Positions 34,663 through 46,249 of a stretch of DNA of 64,000 bases are shown here, one piece after another. The notes beneath the pieces were generated by a model. The model saw nothing but the letters and a program-made list of their open reading frames with translations. It made no database searches and was not told the origin of the DNA. A program made the translations under genes and the position numbers. The stretch lies in contig NC_080570.1 in the NCBI RefSeq assembly GCF_030247185.1, positions 77,185,840 to 77,249,839 on the forward strand, written 5' to 3'. This stretch comes from Malaya genurostris (taxonomy: Eukaryota > Arthropoda > Insecta > Diptera > Culicidae). The first letter of the stretch is position 1; every line of letters begins with the position of its first letter.

Positions 34663-36270
34663 TGTATGCGTGTTGTCAACTAAAAGTTCGAGATCTCAGA
34701 GATTGCTGAACCGATTTTTATCAAACTAATCTCCCCGTCACCTCGAACGCTATTGAATGGTTTTGAGATCGGATGTTTACTTTTTGAGTTGTACGAAGTT
34801 TTATGTCTAAATTTTCAGTTTTTTGACAGTATCTGTCACAATTGACCTTGAAAACAGAATACATTTTCAGACTTAGATTCCGCACGGTAATACCTATCCA
34901 AAAAGCCATAGATTGTTACAATCCGTCCATTTTTAACGGAGATATCGACATTTTTGTGTAAGCGACTTTTTCCCCTATTACAGCAGTAGAAGTTTTGAGC
35001 GCTGTCTGGCAAAGAAATGCTTAGGAGCCATATAAAACACGATTTTTTATACTGTTACATACATTTGTTTCTAAGTACCCAAAAGACTATGTACAGCATG
35101 ATATTTTGTCTCGGGCCGATTTTAGCATGGTTCGTTTTTGGTAACATAATCGTCCGAATATACCATACGTAAACCAGATGATGGCAGAATTTTCGAGTTG
35201 AAAGCAATTCCATAATTATATTGATTTAAACAACTTACAGAAATAAATGCTGGAGCCATAAACCATTCAAATCAGTGCGTCGAGATCAGCAAATGCGTGT
35301 CTGACAAATAATTTCACTTAATTTTTTTCGGAGATGACTCAACCGTTCTCTACAAACTCAGATTCATATGAAAAGTCGTATATTCCCAAACAAGGTTCCT
35401 GAATTAAGTTTGTTTCCGACCTCTGGAACTACAGGATGATATGTGAAACGAAATTAAAATTGTGTAACTCATCTTTCTCGTAGATGGCGTAAGATTCAAA
35501 TGAAATCTAAGAATCATCTAAGATTTAAATGAGAAATTTTAAGATTCTTTAAAACATCTTGTTTTTCAGTCAGATCCAACTTCCGGTTTCGGAGATACAG
35601 GGTGATTACTATAAAAATGTCTATTTCACATAAATTATCAGGTTTAGCAGATTTGGATAGTCGATAACCAAATAAACTTATTCCATTTTTGGTTGTATTC
35701 AGTTTTCGTTTCGGAAGGCACCCAAAAATTTAATTCGCACTACGATTCCTCAAAGATGTCTACATCGTTTTCTCAAAAAAAGAAAGCCAAATCGAATTTC
35801 AGAAACAAAAGTTCAAATTAAAATAAATCCAATTTCATCCAATTCTGACTTCCGATTCTGGATTTGTAGGATGATGAATTTTTAAAATTCAAAGCGATAT
35901 AGAAGATGACAATCCTGAAAAGCTTTAAAGTTGGACTCAAAAATATTGCAATTTATTCGTCATATGGCCATACGAACCGGTTTGGGTTATGCTGGTTCCT
36001 GAATACCAGCTCTGGGAGTACCCTAAATTACCGTAAACTTTACGGTGGAACTTCGACATATCATGGAATGTTTAATCGATTGTTACACTTTTAAATTCAA
36101 ATTCGATCCGATTTGCAGTTACGACATTAAAGAGTAATGAGTGATTAAAATCTCAAATTGGCACTTAAAACGGACATTAGAATAATGTCATGAAAACTGA
36201 AACACCGAAGAATATTCATGCAGTAAGACACATGTGGATTGGTAAAGAAGTGATCATCTCACTGCTAGGT
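34540..36270 (+). repeat. Family-A repeat array, longest copy
   Basis: Begins GGCCGGGAGGGCCGAATGTC, then ATTCAGCTCGACGAACTGAAC and a TG microsatellite, then divergent units with GAACCGATTTTTATCAAAC, CAGTCAGATCCAACTTCCGG (35570), ATCCAATTCTGACTTCCGAT (35838) and TCGATCCGATTTGC (36103). It ends near CACTGCTAGGTGGGTTAAGT (36258-36277), paralleling CACTAGGTGGATTAAAAAAG at 33432. Confidence 0.6.
34611..34660 (+). repeat. (TG)25 microsatellite
   Basis: Twenty-five uninterrupted TG dinucleotides inside the family-A leader. The other family-A copies have TGTATG-rich tracts in the same place (32622-32670), so the repeat grew from the element's own sequence. Confidence 0.97.
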
Positions 36271-36277
36271 GGGTTAA

Positions 36278-37760
36278 GTTTTTAAAATATAGAGTAGTGT
36301 GACAGTTCATAAAAACAGATGTAGAAATACGTAACCACTTCCCTGTGTTCTTTGAATCCACATTAGTTCTAACATTAAACTCAATCCTTCTAATCGTTTT
36401 CATCGTTTATTTTTATTCACTTTTTATAACTGTTGATTCATGTATAAATTTACTACACAATTTTATTACAACAATTTGCTCAAATATAACGAATAAATAA
36501 TTGTATTTATATGTTATGAATGAATGCAAAAATTGAGAGTTTTTCGGCACATACTCCTGCTACTTCATTTCTCAGGTAAATCACAAGAGCTCTATACACA
36601 TAATGCGCGACTTCTTACAACTTTAATCAAACACTTGTTCTTAGGCCCAGCAATAAAGTTACCCTTGGCACGAATGAAAGTGTTCGCCTTTTCGCCATAG
36701 AGACGAGAGGAAAAACCATCACCCCACCACCTCGACCTACTCCATCTTTCATCCACGGTTGGCATTCCGCACTGTTCGTTTACATGAAGGACGTCTGTTT
36801 TTGGCTGGTCGCCTCGTGGTGAGGCTAAGAAAATCCAATTCACCCCCGCCGAGTTGATTGATCCTTCCATGGATGCAGTGGAAAGCAACCAAGTGGAAGG
36901 ATACAGATCAGGCGATTAGTATAAATTATTCAAGAAATTATGCTTTAGCAAATGAGCGCGAAGCGTGTCCGAGATGAAAACACTTTGCTCACCGCACGGC
37001 TAAAAGCTGCTGACTCTCAACGCCTCATCAACCTTGTGCAATCTAGTGCTTCTTATTTTTTGTTTGAGTTTTTACCGTGACTGTCTACCACCGAACTATG
37101 ACTGTGTGGTCTTGGTTGAATAGCTGCCGTTACTGCTTCTACAAGGGAGAGCGATTTTACAGCTTTTGATGGGTGTCAAAAAGGTCGAGTAGATGTTTTC
37201 TAGAAAATAGTCTGTTGCAGTATCTTCAATACCCGCATGATAGCACTTGTAAAAAATTGTATATAAGTGGGTGGCAAAACATAAACCCATATATAGTTTT
37301 GTGGATTTAAATTAAATTTATATTATATCAAGAAATATTTCCCTATTTTTCTCCAATAATTCATCGATAACGTGATCGCAAAACTACATTCAAAGGCAAC
37401 CTTTTAATTAATTAAACTTCACTATTCGGAGAGTGAGATAACACTTGTTTTACGTTCGGCATACGATCTTTTGCATTAATATTGAGTTTATTTCTTAGTT
37501 TAATGATAACTGGGTGATAACGACTTTCAGTTTAGTTCAAATTTCGATAAAAAGACAGAAAAAAACGGTTAGTAGGGAACAAAATCACCTATCTTGAGAA
37601 TCAAACCAAATTATCAAAATTAAAAATTTTATTTATTCGTAAGTCGAATTTAAGTTAATGGGGCCAATATTTTTTTTGTAATACTCCATAAGAAATTTTT
37701 GGGTACGTTTTTTCTGAGAACATTTTGTGAAAATCACGAGCATACCATTTTTTTTTTGTA
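36278..37760. other. Non-coding DNA with a GC-richer island at 36.56-37.14 kb
   Basis: No recognised gene. The 36592-36888 minus frame (98 codons) has no motif. The island is compositionally distinct from flanking AT-rich DNA. It lies about 3.2 kb beyond the foxo stop codon, so regulatory or distal 3'UTR roles are possible but unproven. Confidence 0.35.
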
Positions 37761-38915
37761 AACGGAAAGACCGAAATTAGCATTTTGGCGAAAAAATTAG
37801 TTGATTTTCTGATTTTGGTTAGTTATTTTTTGAGACAACTAAAAAAATCTTACTTTTGCTAATTTAGATTTTTTAATTCTAGTTCCCTTAATAATAATAA
37901 AATATTTGTTAAAATAGCTATTTTTTAGTTGAATTCACCAATTAAACGTGCTGTCATTTCTTAGCTAAGGCACACTTCATATCCATTCAACTAATTTTTT
38001 AGTTGAATTAGAGAAATAAAACGTTGTTTTCAACCAACATAAATGGTTGAATTGGTTTCTGCAATTTGCAGCTATATGGCGCACTGTCACCGAAAAAACG
38101 TTAACACCGTAATGACTACTAGCCACTAGATGACACACTACTACCGAAAAAAATTTCGCGGTTATCTTTTCTATATTGGCAGGTATGTTTTCTTCATTCG
38201 ACTCTCTCACTGAAAACTTTGAGCACTCGGAAAACAAAAACCGAATACAAGTAGTACACCGGACGGTGTAGTCCGGAATGTTAGAAGATACAAAAAACAT
38301 CATTTGACGTGTACATTTAGAGTGCAACATTCGAAACTCACATCACTGTTTCGCGTAAAAACATTATTACCCACAATTGCTTCAAATGCGCACAAATTCT
38401 TAATAAATACACTTTCCACTGAGAGTTTACGGCATTTTTCCATATCGGTTTAGAAATTTATATATGGATATAGCGTAACACATGCGAAAAACATCTAAAC
38501 AATTTGAAAGCAGTTTCACAAGACTGTCTTTTTTAGCATTTTAATGGATTGTTTTGCTTTGACACTTCTCATGAGTTTTTGGCTAATAAACTTGTTAATA
38601 AAATCAATTTCATTTTTGTTTTCTTTGTGCTGTCCTTCAGTAATGACGGTGATAGATAAATAGAATCAAATTTTATGATTTTAGTAACGAAATTAGTTGT
38701 CAATGAGAATTTCGTGTTGGATTGAAATATTGCTGGTTTGTGTCCAGAATATTCGCCAATTAAACACATTCTCTAAAAATAAGAGTTTTTTGCAGCACAG
38801 TAAATTCTAAATTTTAACTAATTTTATAGTTATTTTGGAAATTTTGTTGTTAAAATCAACTAATTCCAAAACAGTAATACGAATTAGGCGCAGAGCTAAT
38901 TTCGGTCGTTCCGTG
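37761..38915. mobile_element. TIR element, GGAAAGACCGAAATTAGC family, full copy
   Basis: The left end AACGGAAAGACCGAAATTAG and the right end ...GCTAATTTCGGTCGTTCCGTG are inverted repeats of about 20 bp; a second inverted phrase AATTAGTTGATTTT lies just inside both. TA flanks on both sides (37759-37760 and 38916-38917). Internally TTTCAACCAACATAAATGGTTGAATTGG and TGACTACTAGCCACTAGATG recur at 61670-61780. 1155 bp without transposase. Fragments of the same family are at 48756-48800 and 61636-61975. Confidence 0.7.
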
Positions 38916-40237
38916 TAGGTTTCGTCATTATTCGACAAATTAAAAAAATGGTTGAAAAAGTTGAGCCCTTTTCAAACGACAGTCTAGATCAATTTTGGAA
39001 AACCAAAGTATGCTAAGTGACATTTTAGGACGAAGTCTATATTTCCAGAAAGTTTGATTCAAATCTTTGAGAATATTGCCAACAACAAATACGATTTAGC
39101 AAGAAATTCATCTTTTGTACTAAAGTAATTTTTGGCAGGGAACATTAAGAAAACCGAATATAAAATCGCATTCAAATAATCTGCATAACATCGTAAATCC
39201 GCATATAAAAGACCTGAGTTTTGTTTCTGATATAATCAAATAGTCTTCATCATTCTTTTATGATTTTGAGCCAACCCTTAGCCTTACAAAAGTTAATCTC
39301 ACATTTTTCAACACAACCACACGAAACAACTGATGTATCGTGTTTTTTTTTGTCTACGTACACAGGTGCTAGGACAAAATCAGAATTCTTCTGAAAAAAA
39401 ACTACGAAAAAGAAGGGCAACATCATCCATCAATGAGGTGCGAAATATTCCACGCACTAGATTGGAGCATTCCTCAAAGGAGTAACCGGTCTTGATTAAT
39501 CAGAACAAAAATACTCATGAAACAAGGGTTCGAATGGTCCCCCAGTACATTGACGAAATCTTGTTTAAGATTTTTCTGCATCCCAGTGTAGTTACTGACT
39601 TGCCTTCTACCTTCGACGTAGAAGCTATTTCTTCTTCTTCTTTTTTGTGGTTCGTCTCCATCTTGGCTTTGGTGTCGACTGTTGAACTTCGGTGTGGGGA
39701 TATGAAAAATGCGGAAAAAGTTTCGCGCTTGGTTTGTTGAAAAAAGTTATGCCATCTTCCCCCACTCTACAACCAACAGCAACCAAATCAGCCACTTTCG
39801 GGATCTGCGGCATACATTCTTGGAATTCGAGCCCCGAGATGAGCTGTCAGGAGGTGGCATGGCAGAGTAATGCAAAAGTAGTGCGAGTTTCTGACGGCCG
39901 GATCGGAAGAAAAATGACCATGACAACAAAGTGTGTAAAAGTTAGCAGTGGTGAAAGACGTAAAAGTTCAAGTTGGAAATAATTCGCTGATTGACTTTTT
40001 GGCGTCAGTTAGTCACGGTGCGGTGAGCTGTACTCCAATGGATCACCCTCATTGGTCGGTGGAGTTTACAGTGCAGAGATGCGGAACGTTTGTTTCAATG
40101 CGTGTAATGCAAAAGAAACATTTAAATCCCAATTAAATCATAGATGCTTGTCTTTCGATCTGCTTTTCCAAATAATGCAAAAGGTATCTACGGTTCAATT
40201 GACTCACCATCAAGTGCGCTCCAATTCACAGCCACCC
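38916..40237 (-). other. foxo: foxo 3' flank and probable 3'UTR
   Basis: Downstream of the foxo stop codon on the minus strand. 39480-40237 is GC-richer than the flanking repeats and without introns or repeats that can be recognised, as expected for a proximal 3'UTR. Its end is not determined; no clear AATAAA was identified on the minus strand here. Short open frames in this interval are not called. Confidence 0.4.
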
Positions 40238-40447
40238 TCAGTGTACCCAGGAGGGTGGTGTGACGCTTGTTCGTGCCGTGTATTGTCCATGGGGAAGCGG
40301 TGCTGTCGCCTGATTCGGTGTGGCGGCTATTGCACTGATTGTCGAGTCCTGTGAGTTGGAACTATTGGTCGGCGTGTAGGTGCTATGATTTGACATTGGG
40401 AAATTGAAATCCAGTGATCCTTCCATGCTAAGCTCGTGTTTTATCAC
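40238..40447 (-). CDS. foxo: FOXO transcription factor, last coding exon
   Basis: Encodes the FOXO C-terminus: 69 codons from VIKHELSMEGSLDFNF to TPPSWVH, then TGA at 40238-40240. The LDFNF core and the final SWV are landmarks of animal FOXO C-termini, part of the conserved transactivation region. The acceptor is CTTACAG/GTGATA (exon start 40447), phase 0. Between the two landmarks lies an insect-style low-complexity Ser/Thr/Asn-rich stretch. It follows exon 40655-40534 after an 86-bp intron. FOXO is the forkhead factor excluded from the nucleus by Akt under insulin signalling; this segment contacts co-activators in studied orthologues. Identification is secure because all five exons join in phase. 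Confidence 0.93.
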   Translation of the reverse strand: MIKHELSMEGSLDFNFPMSNHSTYTPTNSSNSQDSTISAIAATPNQATAPLPHGQYTARTSVTPPSWVH

Positions 40448-40533
40448 CTGTAAGCATACGTTTTAGAAGTTGGTTGTTATGGTAAGTGCTACTCAAGTGC
40501 TACTGGCCATTCAGACCGAAATGTTGCGCTTAC

Positions 40534-40655
40534 TTCATCAACGTTGCACTCTAGCCCTCCAGGAAACGATTCCAGGTTAATATTGATGTCGTCTATGTTT
40601 GTCTGATTATTCAATGCTTCCATGAACTGACCCATTAACGTTTGCGGAGTATTAT
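40534..40655 (-). CDS. foxo: FOXO exon carrying the acidic transactivation motif
   Basis: 122 nt between TTTCAG/ATAATAC (acceptor) and GATGAA/GTAAGC (donor). It encodes NTPQTLMGQFMEALNNQ and ends in INLESFPGGLECNVDE, which with the next exon (VIKHEL..LDFNF) forms the conserved FOXO activation motif (hydrophobic residues spaced among acids, LEC-[ND] core). Its first two bases complete an Asp codon with the last base of exon 62799, so the exons must splice across 22,143 bp. Codon use and composition are unlike the flanking repeats. Confidence 0.92.
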
Positions 40656-41713
40656 CTGAAAGGAGGAAACAGTTTTAATCATTCCGACATCACATCAGGG
40701 CAATTAAAATGTTTTAATGATAATAGTGAACTCGTAAAATTGTGTAAGTTGGAAATCTGATTTTTTCTGTTCATTGTTTTCACCACTGTTTTGTTATGAA
40801 TCATTGTGAGACTTGTTGTCCTAGGTTAAATAGAAAGTTGATTCACAGTAAATAAAAAAGTTAGTAAATCGTTTCATGTCACATATTCATTATTGATATA
40901 ACAATGATTTTTGAAACGAATGGTCGTCAAAAGGTGAGATACCTAAACGTTCACAAGTTCAGTTTATGATGACATTTGGTCAACAGAACGACATCGACAG
41001 GGTTCTGTCGCCTTCTGCGTTATTAGCAGAATGAGAGGGTGTGAATTGGTATAAACGTTCATTCGAATCGCGATGCATATTGAAAAATATTGCATTGAGC
41101 CGGAACTAGTCGATGGGACAGTGACCTCGGAACATGTATATGTACATACGAAATAGGTAATTGGAATTCGATCGAGTTAGCACCGCTTTGAGTCCTGGAC
41201 TAAAGTTATTCGCGTATATAAACCAAACCCAAGGAAACGTCTTTTTTCTGTAAACCGCTTGCCAGACAGTGGGGCAATTACTTTTGTAACGAATGATTTA
41301 TCAATATTTTTTTATTAAATTTTTTTTTTTTTCATAAATACGTTTATTTCTTAAGGCAGTTTACATAAGTTTTTTTTCGCCGTAGCATCACTTTTACATA
41401 ATATTCTTATCCTAATTTAATTCTAACATAGTCACAACGTTTTGCATTTATTAAAACATATTCTCTTATTACTTAAATATCATCTTAGGTAACTCGTCAT
41501 TAATTATGAAATCTACTTGGAAATATTTTTTGAACCAAACGATTAACTTCTATAAATTATAAAATAAGCTGTTATTCTCAGACATTTTGTTGATAATTTC
41601 ATAAACTGTTTCGAGTTTGTTTGTATCATTACATTATTTTTATTCTAATTTAGCTATTGGTTGAACTCATGGACGCAGCTGGGATCAGAACTAAGTCTTG
41701 AAAGGGGCCTTTA

Positions 41714-44700
41714 TTAAATTGAAACTCCAGTTTTCTTTATGAAATGATAAATAAGTTTCATGTATGAAAGGTCACGACAAGCAAGAATGTCTCGAACTGG
41801 GACATTGGATAGTCTACCTTGGGTACGCAAAGAATTTATTAGTTGAGATCTGACATCACGATACTCCACGCATGTCCAAACGACATGATCAATATCCCGA
41901 TAACCTTCTCCGCAAGCACAATGATTAGTCTCGGAGAGCACAATTCGAAGGAGATGTGCATCTAACGTGTAGTGATTGGACATGAGTCTGGACATCACAC
42001 GAATGAAATCTCTACTCACATCCAGTCCCCTGAACCATGCCTTTGTCGATATTTTCGGAATAATTGAGTGCATCCACCGACCCAGATCATCTTTATCCCA
42101 AGAAGCTTGCCAGCTGGCAAGTGTTCTTTGGCGAGACGAGCTATAGAATTCGTTGAAAGCAATTGGTCTCTCATAAATTTCACCCTCAATAGCACCACGT
42201 TTGGCTAAAATATCGGCTCTTTCATTGCCAGGAATGGAGCAATGAGCCGGGACCCAGACTATAGTGATTAGATAATTATTGTTCAATATGTCGTTCAGGC
42301 ACTGTTTTATTTTGCCCAGGAAAAACGGTTCATTTTTGCCAGCAGCGTTTGAGCGAATGGCTTCAATTGCACTCAGACTATCTGTGAAGAGGAAATAATG
42401 GTTTGGAATTAATGTGACGATTACACTCAAACTATATTGAACTGCTGCTAGCTCTGCTATATAAACAGATGCAGGTTTTTGAAGCCTAAATGAGGCCGAA
42501 ACATTATTGTTGAACATACCAAACCCTGTCGCTTCTTCAATTCGCGATCCGTCCGTGTAAAACATTTTCTCAGAGTCAATATGCCTGAACTTACTTGAAA
42601 ATATTTTTGGGATTTCCGTCGAACGTAGATGATCCGGGATTCCACGCACTTCGCGCTGCATGGATGTATCGAAAAATAAAGTTGAGTCAGGGACATTTAG
42701 GAGGCTGACACGGATAGGAATATATCTTGAAGGGTTGATTTCCTGTGACATATGGTTAAAATATACTGTCATGAATTTTGTTTGAGATCGAAGCTCGACT
42801 AGTCGTTCGAAATTATTAATTACCATGGGATTCAGCACCTCACATCTTATTAGCAGGCGTGATGAAAGCTCCCAAAATCGATCTTTTAATGGAAGAACTC
42901 CCGCCAGAACTTCAAGACTCATTGTATGTGTCGAATGCATGCACCCTAAAGCAATTCGCAAACAACGATACTGAATTCGCTCCAGTTTGATAATATGAGA
43001 GTTTGCAGCGGAACGAAAGCAAACGCATCCATATTCCATCACTGAAAGTATCGTTGTCTGATACAATTTTATTAGATCTTCCGGATGAGCACCCCACCAA
43101 GATCCTGTTATTGTTCGAAGAAAATTTACTCTTTGTTGGCATTTTGTTATCAGAAACCTAATGTGTCCTCCCCACGTGCATTTGGAATCGAACCACACCC
43201 CGAGGTATTTAAAAGTTAAAACCTGTTGGATCATTCTTCCCATCATATGGAGCTGAAGCTGCGCGGGATCATGCTTTCTTGAAAAGACGACTAACTCTGT
43301 TTTCTCCGCAGAGAATTCGATACCAAGATGAACAGCCCAATCGGACAAGTTATCTAAGGTATCTTGCAATGGTTTATGCAGATCAATAGCTTTGGGTCCA
43401 GTAACTGAAACCACGCCATCATCTGCCAATTGTCTTAGTGTACATGGGGTTACTAGACAGCTGTCAATGTCATTTACGTAAAAATTATAGAGGAGCGGAC
43501 TGAGGCATGAGCCTTGCGGGAGACCCATGTAACTATTTCTGAGTGTTGCCAAATCGCCATGTGAAAAATGCATGTGTTTCTCTGACAAAAGGTTGTGCAA
43601 ATAATTATTTATAACCGCTGGGAGTCCATTTTGGTGAAGCTTGTCTGAAAGAACATCAATGGAAACTGAATCAAATGCTCCTTTAATGTCTAAAAATACA
43701 GATGCCATTTGTTGCTTTTGAGCGAAGGCAATTTGGATGTCAGACGAAAGTAATGCAAGGCAATCATTCGTCCCTTTATTTCTACGGAAGCCAAACTGAG
43801 TATCTGACCACAAACCGTTCGTCTCGACCCAAGTGTCGAGACGTCGTAGAATAATTTTTTCGAACAATTTTCTGATGCAGGACAACATCGCAATGGGTCT
43901 ATATGAGTTGTGATTGGAAGCTGGTTTCCCCGGTTTTTGAATGGCGATAACTTTCACTTGTCTCCAGTCAGGTGGAACAATATTTTGCTCAAGAAACTTG
44001 TTGAACAATTCCAACAAACGTCTTTTTGCGAGGTTGGGCAGATTCTTCACCAAGTTGAATTTAATTCTGTCCAACCCTGGAGCGTTATTGTTACAAGACA
44101 AGAGTGCTATAGAAAATTCCATCATTGAAAATGGGTTATTAATAAAACCATTATTTGGAGGAGATTCCCGTATAATGCTCTGCGTAGGAACAGAATCTGG
44201 GCAAACTTTCCTAGCAAAGTCAAATATCCATCGGTTCGAGTATTCATCACTCTCATTGCCCACGTTACGATTCCTCATTCGTCTGGCCGTGTTCCAAAGA
44301 GTGCTCATTGAGGTATCTCTTGACAAACCTTCGACAAAATGTCTCCAATAGCTACATTTTTTGGCTCGAAGTATGCTCTTGTACTTGGTTTCTAAAACCA
44401 TAAGTTTTTCAAAATTCTGAGGAGTTCCTCCTCTCCGTTTTAGAAACGTCTTGCAAGCATTTTGTTTTGCGAGTTTGGCCTCTGAGCACTCTTTGTCCCA
44501 CCAGGGGTTGGGAGGCCTTCTGTTAGTCGTTGGCCCAGGAAAGCGTTTAGTTTGGGATTGTTCTGCTGCCTCCAGAATCGAACAAATGAGGAAGTCATAT
44601 TCTTCAAGTGGAGGGAGCTCTTCCATTGAATTCAAAATACTAGAGATACTACTTTGGTATTTAATCCAGTCGATATTTTTTGTCAAATCATATGGAATAC

Positions 44701-45430
44701 TAGCGGAAGTAGCAATGCAATTGCTACTGCTAATTGAGATGATGATTGGTAAATGATCGCTACCGTGTAAATCAGGCAGTATTTTCCAGGTGCAATCTAG
44801 TCGAATTGATGTTGAGCAAAGAGATAGATCTAATGCACTTGGGCGTGCAGGAGGTCTTGGGATCCGTGTCATGCTACCCATATTTAATACCGTCATGCTA
44901 AAATTGTCACAAATGTTTTGTATTAAAGATGATCTGCTATCATTGTAAACGGAACCCCACATCATTCCGTGCGAATTTAAATCCCCCAGAATCAATCGTG
45001 GAGCAGGAAGGGCTTCAACCATTTCATTAAGCTGTCGCTGTCCAACTTGTGCTTTTGGAGGAATATAAACCGAAGCTATGCAAATATCTTTGCCTTTAAT
45101 GTTTATTTGGCAAGCAACAACTTCTATACTAGAAGTTGAAGGGATGTTTAATCTATAAAAGGAATAGCATTTCTTAATTCCCAAAAGCACTCCACCATAC
45201 GGAGAGTCTCTATCGAGACGTATAATGTTAAAATCATTAAAATTTAAAGCTATGTTTGAAGTAAGCCATGTTTCGCATAAAGCAAATACATCACATTTTT
45301 GACTATGCAATAATATTTTAAATGAATCAAGTTTTGGCATGATGCTTCGACAATTCCACTGCAGGACAGTGATTGTATCATTTGCGACGGGTGATAAATT
45401 ATCCATCAAAAGATACAAAACCTGAGACAA
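41714..45430 (-). CDS. I-clade LINE ORF2 protein: endonuclease, reverse transcriptase, RNase H
   Basis: 1238 intact codons starting MSQVLYLLMDNLSPVANDT. Order of domains: APE-type endonuclease (residues 20-240) with WNCRS, CETW, GDLNSHG and SDHLPI motifs; reverse transcriptase (about 470-740) with GFRRNKGT, FLDIKGAFDS, LPQGSCLSPLLYN and QLADDGVV (the AD-D catalytic pair, with Leu where Phe or Tyr is more usual); RNase H (about 950-1090) with YTDGS, AELAAVQ, FTDSLSA and HCSIPGNERAD; and a C-terminal CACGEGYRDIDHVVWTC finger-like motif. It nicks target DNA and reverse-transcribes element RNA there. It overlaps the end of ORF1 by 32 bp in another frame. No stop or frameshift was found, so this ORF may be functional. 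Confidence 0.95.
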   Translation of the reverse strand: MSQVLYLLMDNLSPVANDTITVLQWNCRSIMPKLDSFKILLHSQKCDVFALCETWLTSNIALNFNDFNIIRLDRDSPYGGVLLGIKKCYSFYRLNIPSTSSIEVVACQINIKGKDICIASVYIPPKAQVGQRQLNEMVEALPAPRLILGDLNSHGMMWGSVYNDSRSSLIQNICDNFSMTVLNMGSMTRIPRPPARPSALDLSLCSTSIRLDCTWKILPDLHGSDHLPIIISISSSNCIATSASIPYDLTKNIDWIKYQSSISSILNSMEELPPLEEYDFLICSILEAAEQSQTKRFPGPTTNRRPPNPWWDKECSEAKLAKQNACKTFLKRRGGTPQNFEKLMVLETKYKSILRAKKCSYWRHFVEGLSRDTSMSTLWNTARRMRNRNVGNESDEYSNRWIFDFARKVCPDSVPTQSIIRESPPNNGFINNPFSMMEFSIALLSCNNNAPGLDRIKFNLVKNLPNLAKRRLLELFNKFLEQNIVPPDWRQVKVIAIQKPGKPASNHNSYRPIAMLSCIRKLFEKIILRRLDTWVETNGLWSDTQFGFRRNKGTNDCLALLSSDIQIAFAQKQQMASVFLDIKGAFDSVSIDVLSDKLHQNGLPAVINNYLHNLLSEKHMHFSHGDLATLRNSYMGLPQGSCLSPLLYNFYVNDIDSCLVTPCTLRQLADDGVVSVTGPKAIDLHKPLQDTLDNLSDWAVHLGIEFSAEKTELVVFSRKHDPAQLQLHMMGRMIQQVLTFKYLGVWFDSKCTWGGHIRFLITKCQQRVNFLRTITGSWWGAHPEDLIKLYQTTILSVMEYGCVCFRSAANSHIIKLERIQYRCLRIALGCMHSTHTMSLEVLAGVLPLKDRFWELSSRLLIRCEVLNPMVINNFERLVELRSQTKFMTVYFNHMSQEINPSRYIPIRVSLLNVPDSTLFFDTSMQREVRGIPDHLRSTEIPKIFSSKFRHIDSEKMFYTDGSRIEEATGFGMFNNNVSASFRLQKPASVYIAELAAVQYSLSVIVTLIPNHYFLFTDSLSAIEAIRSNAAGKNEPFFLGKIKQCLNDILNNNYLITIVWVPAHCSIPGNERADILAKRGAIEGEIYERPIAFNEFYSSSRQRTLASWQASWDKDDLGRWMHSIIPKISTKAWFRGLDVSRDFIRVMSRLMSNHYTLDAHLLRIVLSETNHCACGEGYRDIDHVVWTCVEYRDVRSQLINSLRTQGRLSNVPVRDILACRDLSYMKLIYHFIKKTGVSI

Positions 45431-46238
45431 TTGGCCATTGAGCTGATAACTGCTTCAAAAAGGTTCTAGCTATTGGAAGGAATGCCATTATGAGGGTCTT
45501 TAAGGGTTCAGATATATTGAATGCTGAGAAAATCCATTCAACAATTTCCGAAAACTTCAGTAATCCTGTTGGTGGCTGTGAAATGGAGCCCACTGGATTA
45601 TTATCTTTTTCTGTACTAGATCCTGGATTGGTTTGTGAATTTGACAAACCAGGAGGCACAGTCTTTGGTTTTGACTTTTTTTGTTTAACACGGGGATCTT
45701 TTTTTGAAGATGAAATTTTAGGTGTCTTTTTTGGTAATTTGGAGGAAGACTTCTTTCTCTTAACTGACCCTTGGGTAGTGATAAACGAATTACCTTCACT
45801 ATTTTCGTCAGAGTCAGAGTCCTCTGGTTCCTCTAGATTTGAAAACCCGTTTTCGGTTTCCAAAGGGGGGACATCAATGACCGTTTTAAGCATTTCTGCA
45901 TATGTGCGCTTAGACCGTGCTTTTAAAGAAAGCTTAATTTTGTCTTTGTGCACTTTAAATGCAGTGCATACTGAAATATCATCATGAGGACTATTCCCAC
46001 AATAAATACATTTTTCAATTTTCTTGTTGCAATCATTATCTTTATGAGGCCCTTCACACTTAATACATTTTGGTTTATTACTACAGTAAGTAGCTGTGTG
46101 GCCGAATTTTTTGCAGTTCGTACAATTCATTACATTTGGAACAAAAAGCCGAACAGGGAGGCGAATTTTATCGACATAGACATGGGACGGCAACGCAGAC
46201 CCGGCAAATGTCACTCGAAACGAGTCTGATGGGCGATA
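45399..46238 (-). pseudogene. I-clade LINE ORF1 (gag-like), 5'-truncated
   Basis: The open frame is continuous from the truncation point to 45399. It has three cysteine-rich knuckles: CTNCKKFGHTATYC, CIKCEGPHKDNDC and CIYCGNSPHDDISVC (about residues 30-85 from MTFAG). A Lys/Ser-rich basic stretch (KKSSSKLPKKTPKISSSKK) follows, then a hydrophobic C-terminal part. The protein would bind element RNA in a ribonucleoprotein. Copy 2 shows about 160 codons more at the N-terminus, absent here. The first in-frame ATG, at 46214, is internal. Confidence 0.88.
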
Positions 46239-46249
46239 TTTATTAAATT

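Larger units (their letters stand above)
41322..46238 (-). mobile_element. I-clade LINE, copy 1 (5'-truncated)
   Basis: 4917 bp flanked by the 11-bp duplication TTTATTAAATT (41311-41321 and 46239-46249). The poly(A) tail appears as poly(T) at 41322 on the plus strand, preceded on the minus strand by an AATAAA (41343-41348). Compared with copy 2 it stops within ORF1 at 46238, a normal 5' truncation. It holds a truncated ORF1, an intact ORF2 and a ~390-bp 3'UTR. The clade call rests on the presence of endonuclease, RT and RNase H in one ORF plus a CCHC gag. It lies in the same orientation as foxo. Confidence 0.95.

Noticed and set aside
34434..34679. Minus-strand frame with a long Thr-His run
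   Set aside because: It is the translation of the (TG)25 microsatellite.
43690..44756. Frames opposite or internal to LINE ORF2
   Set aside because: Repeated identically in copy 2 because the sequence is the same; ORF2 carries the recognised domains.
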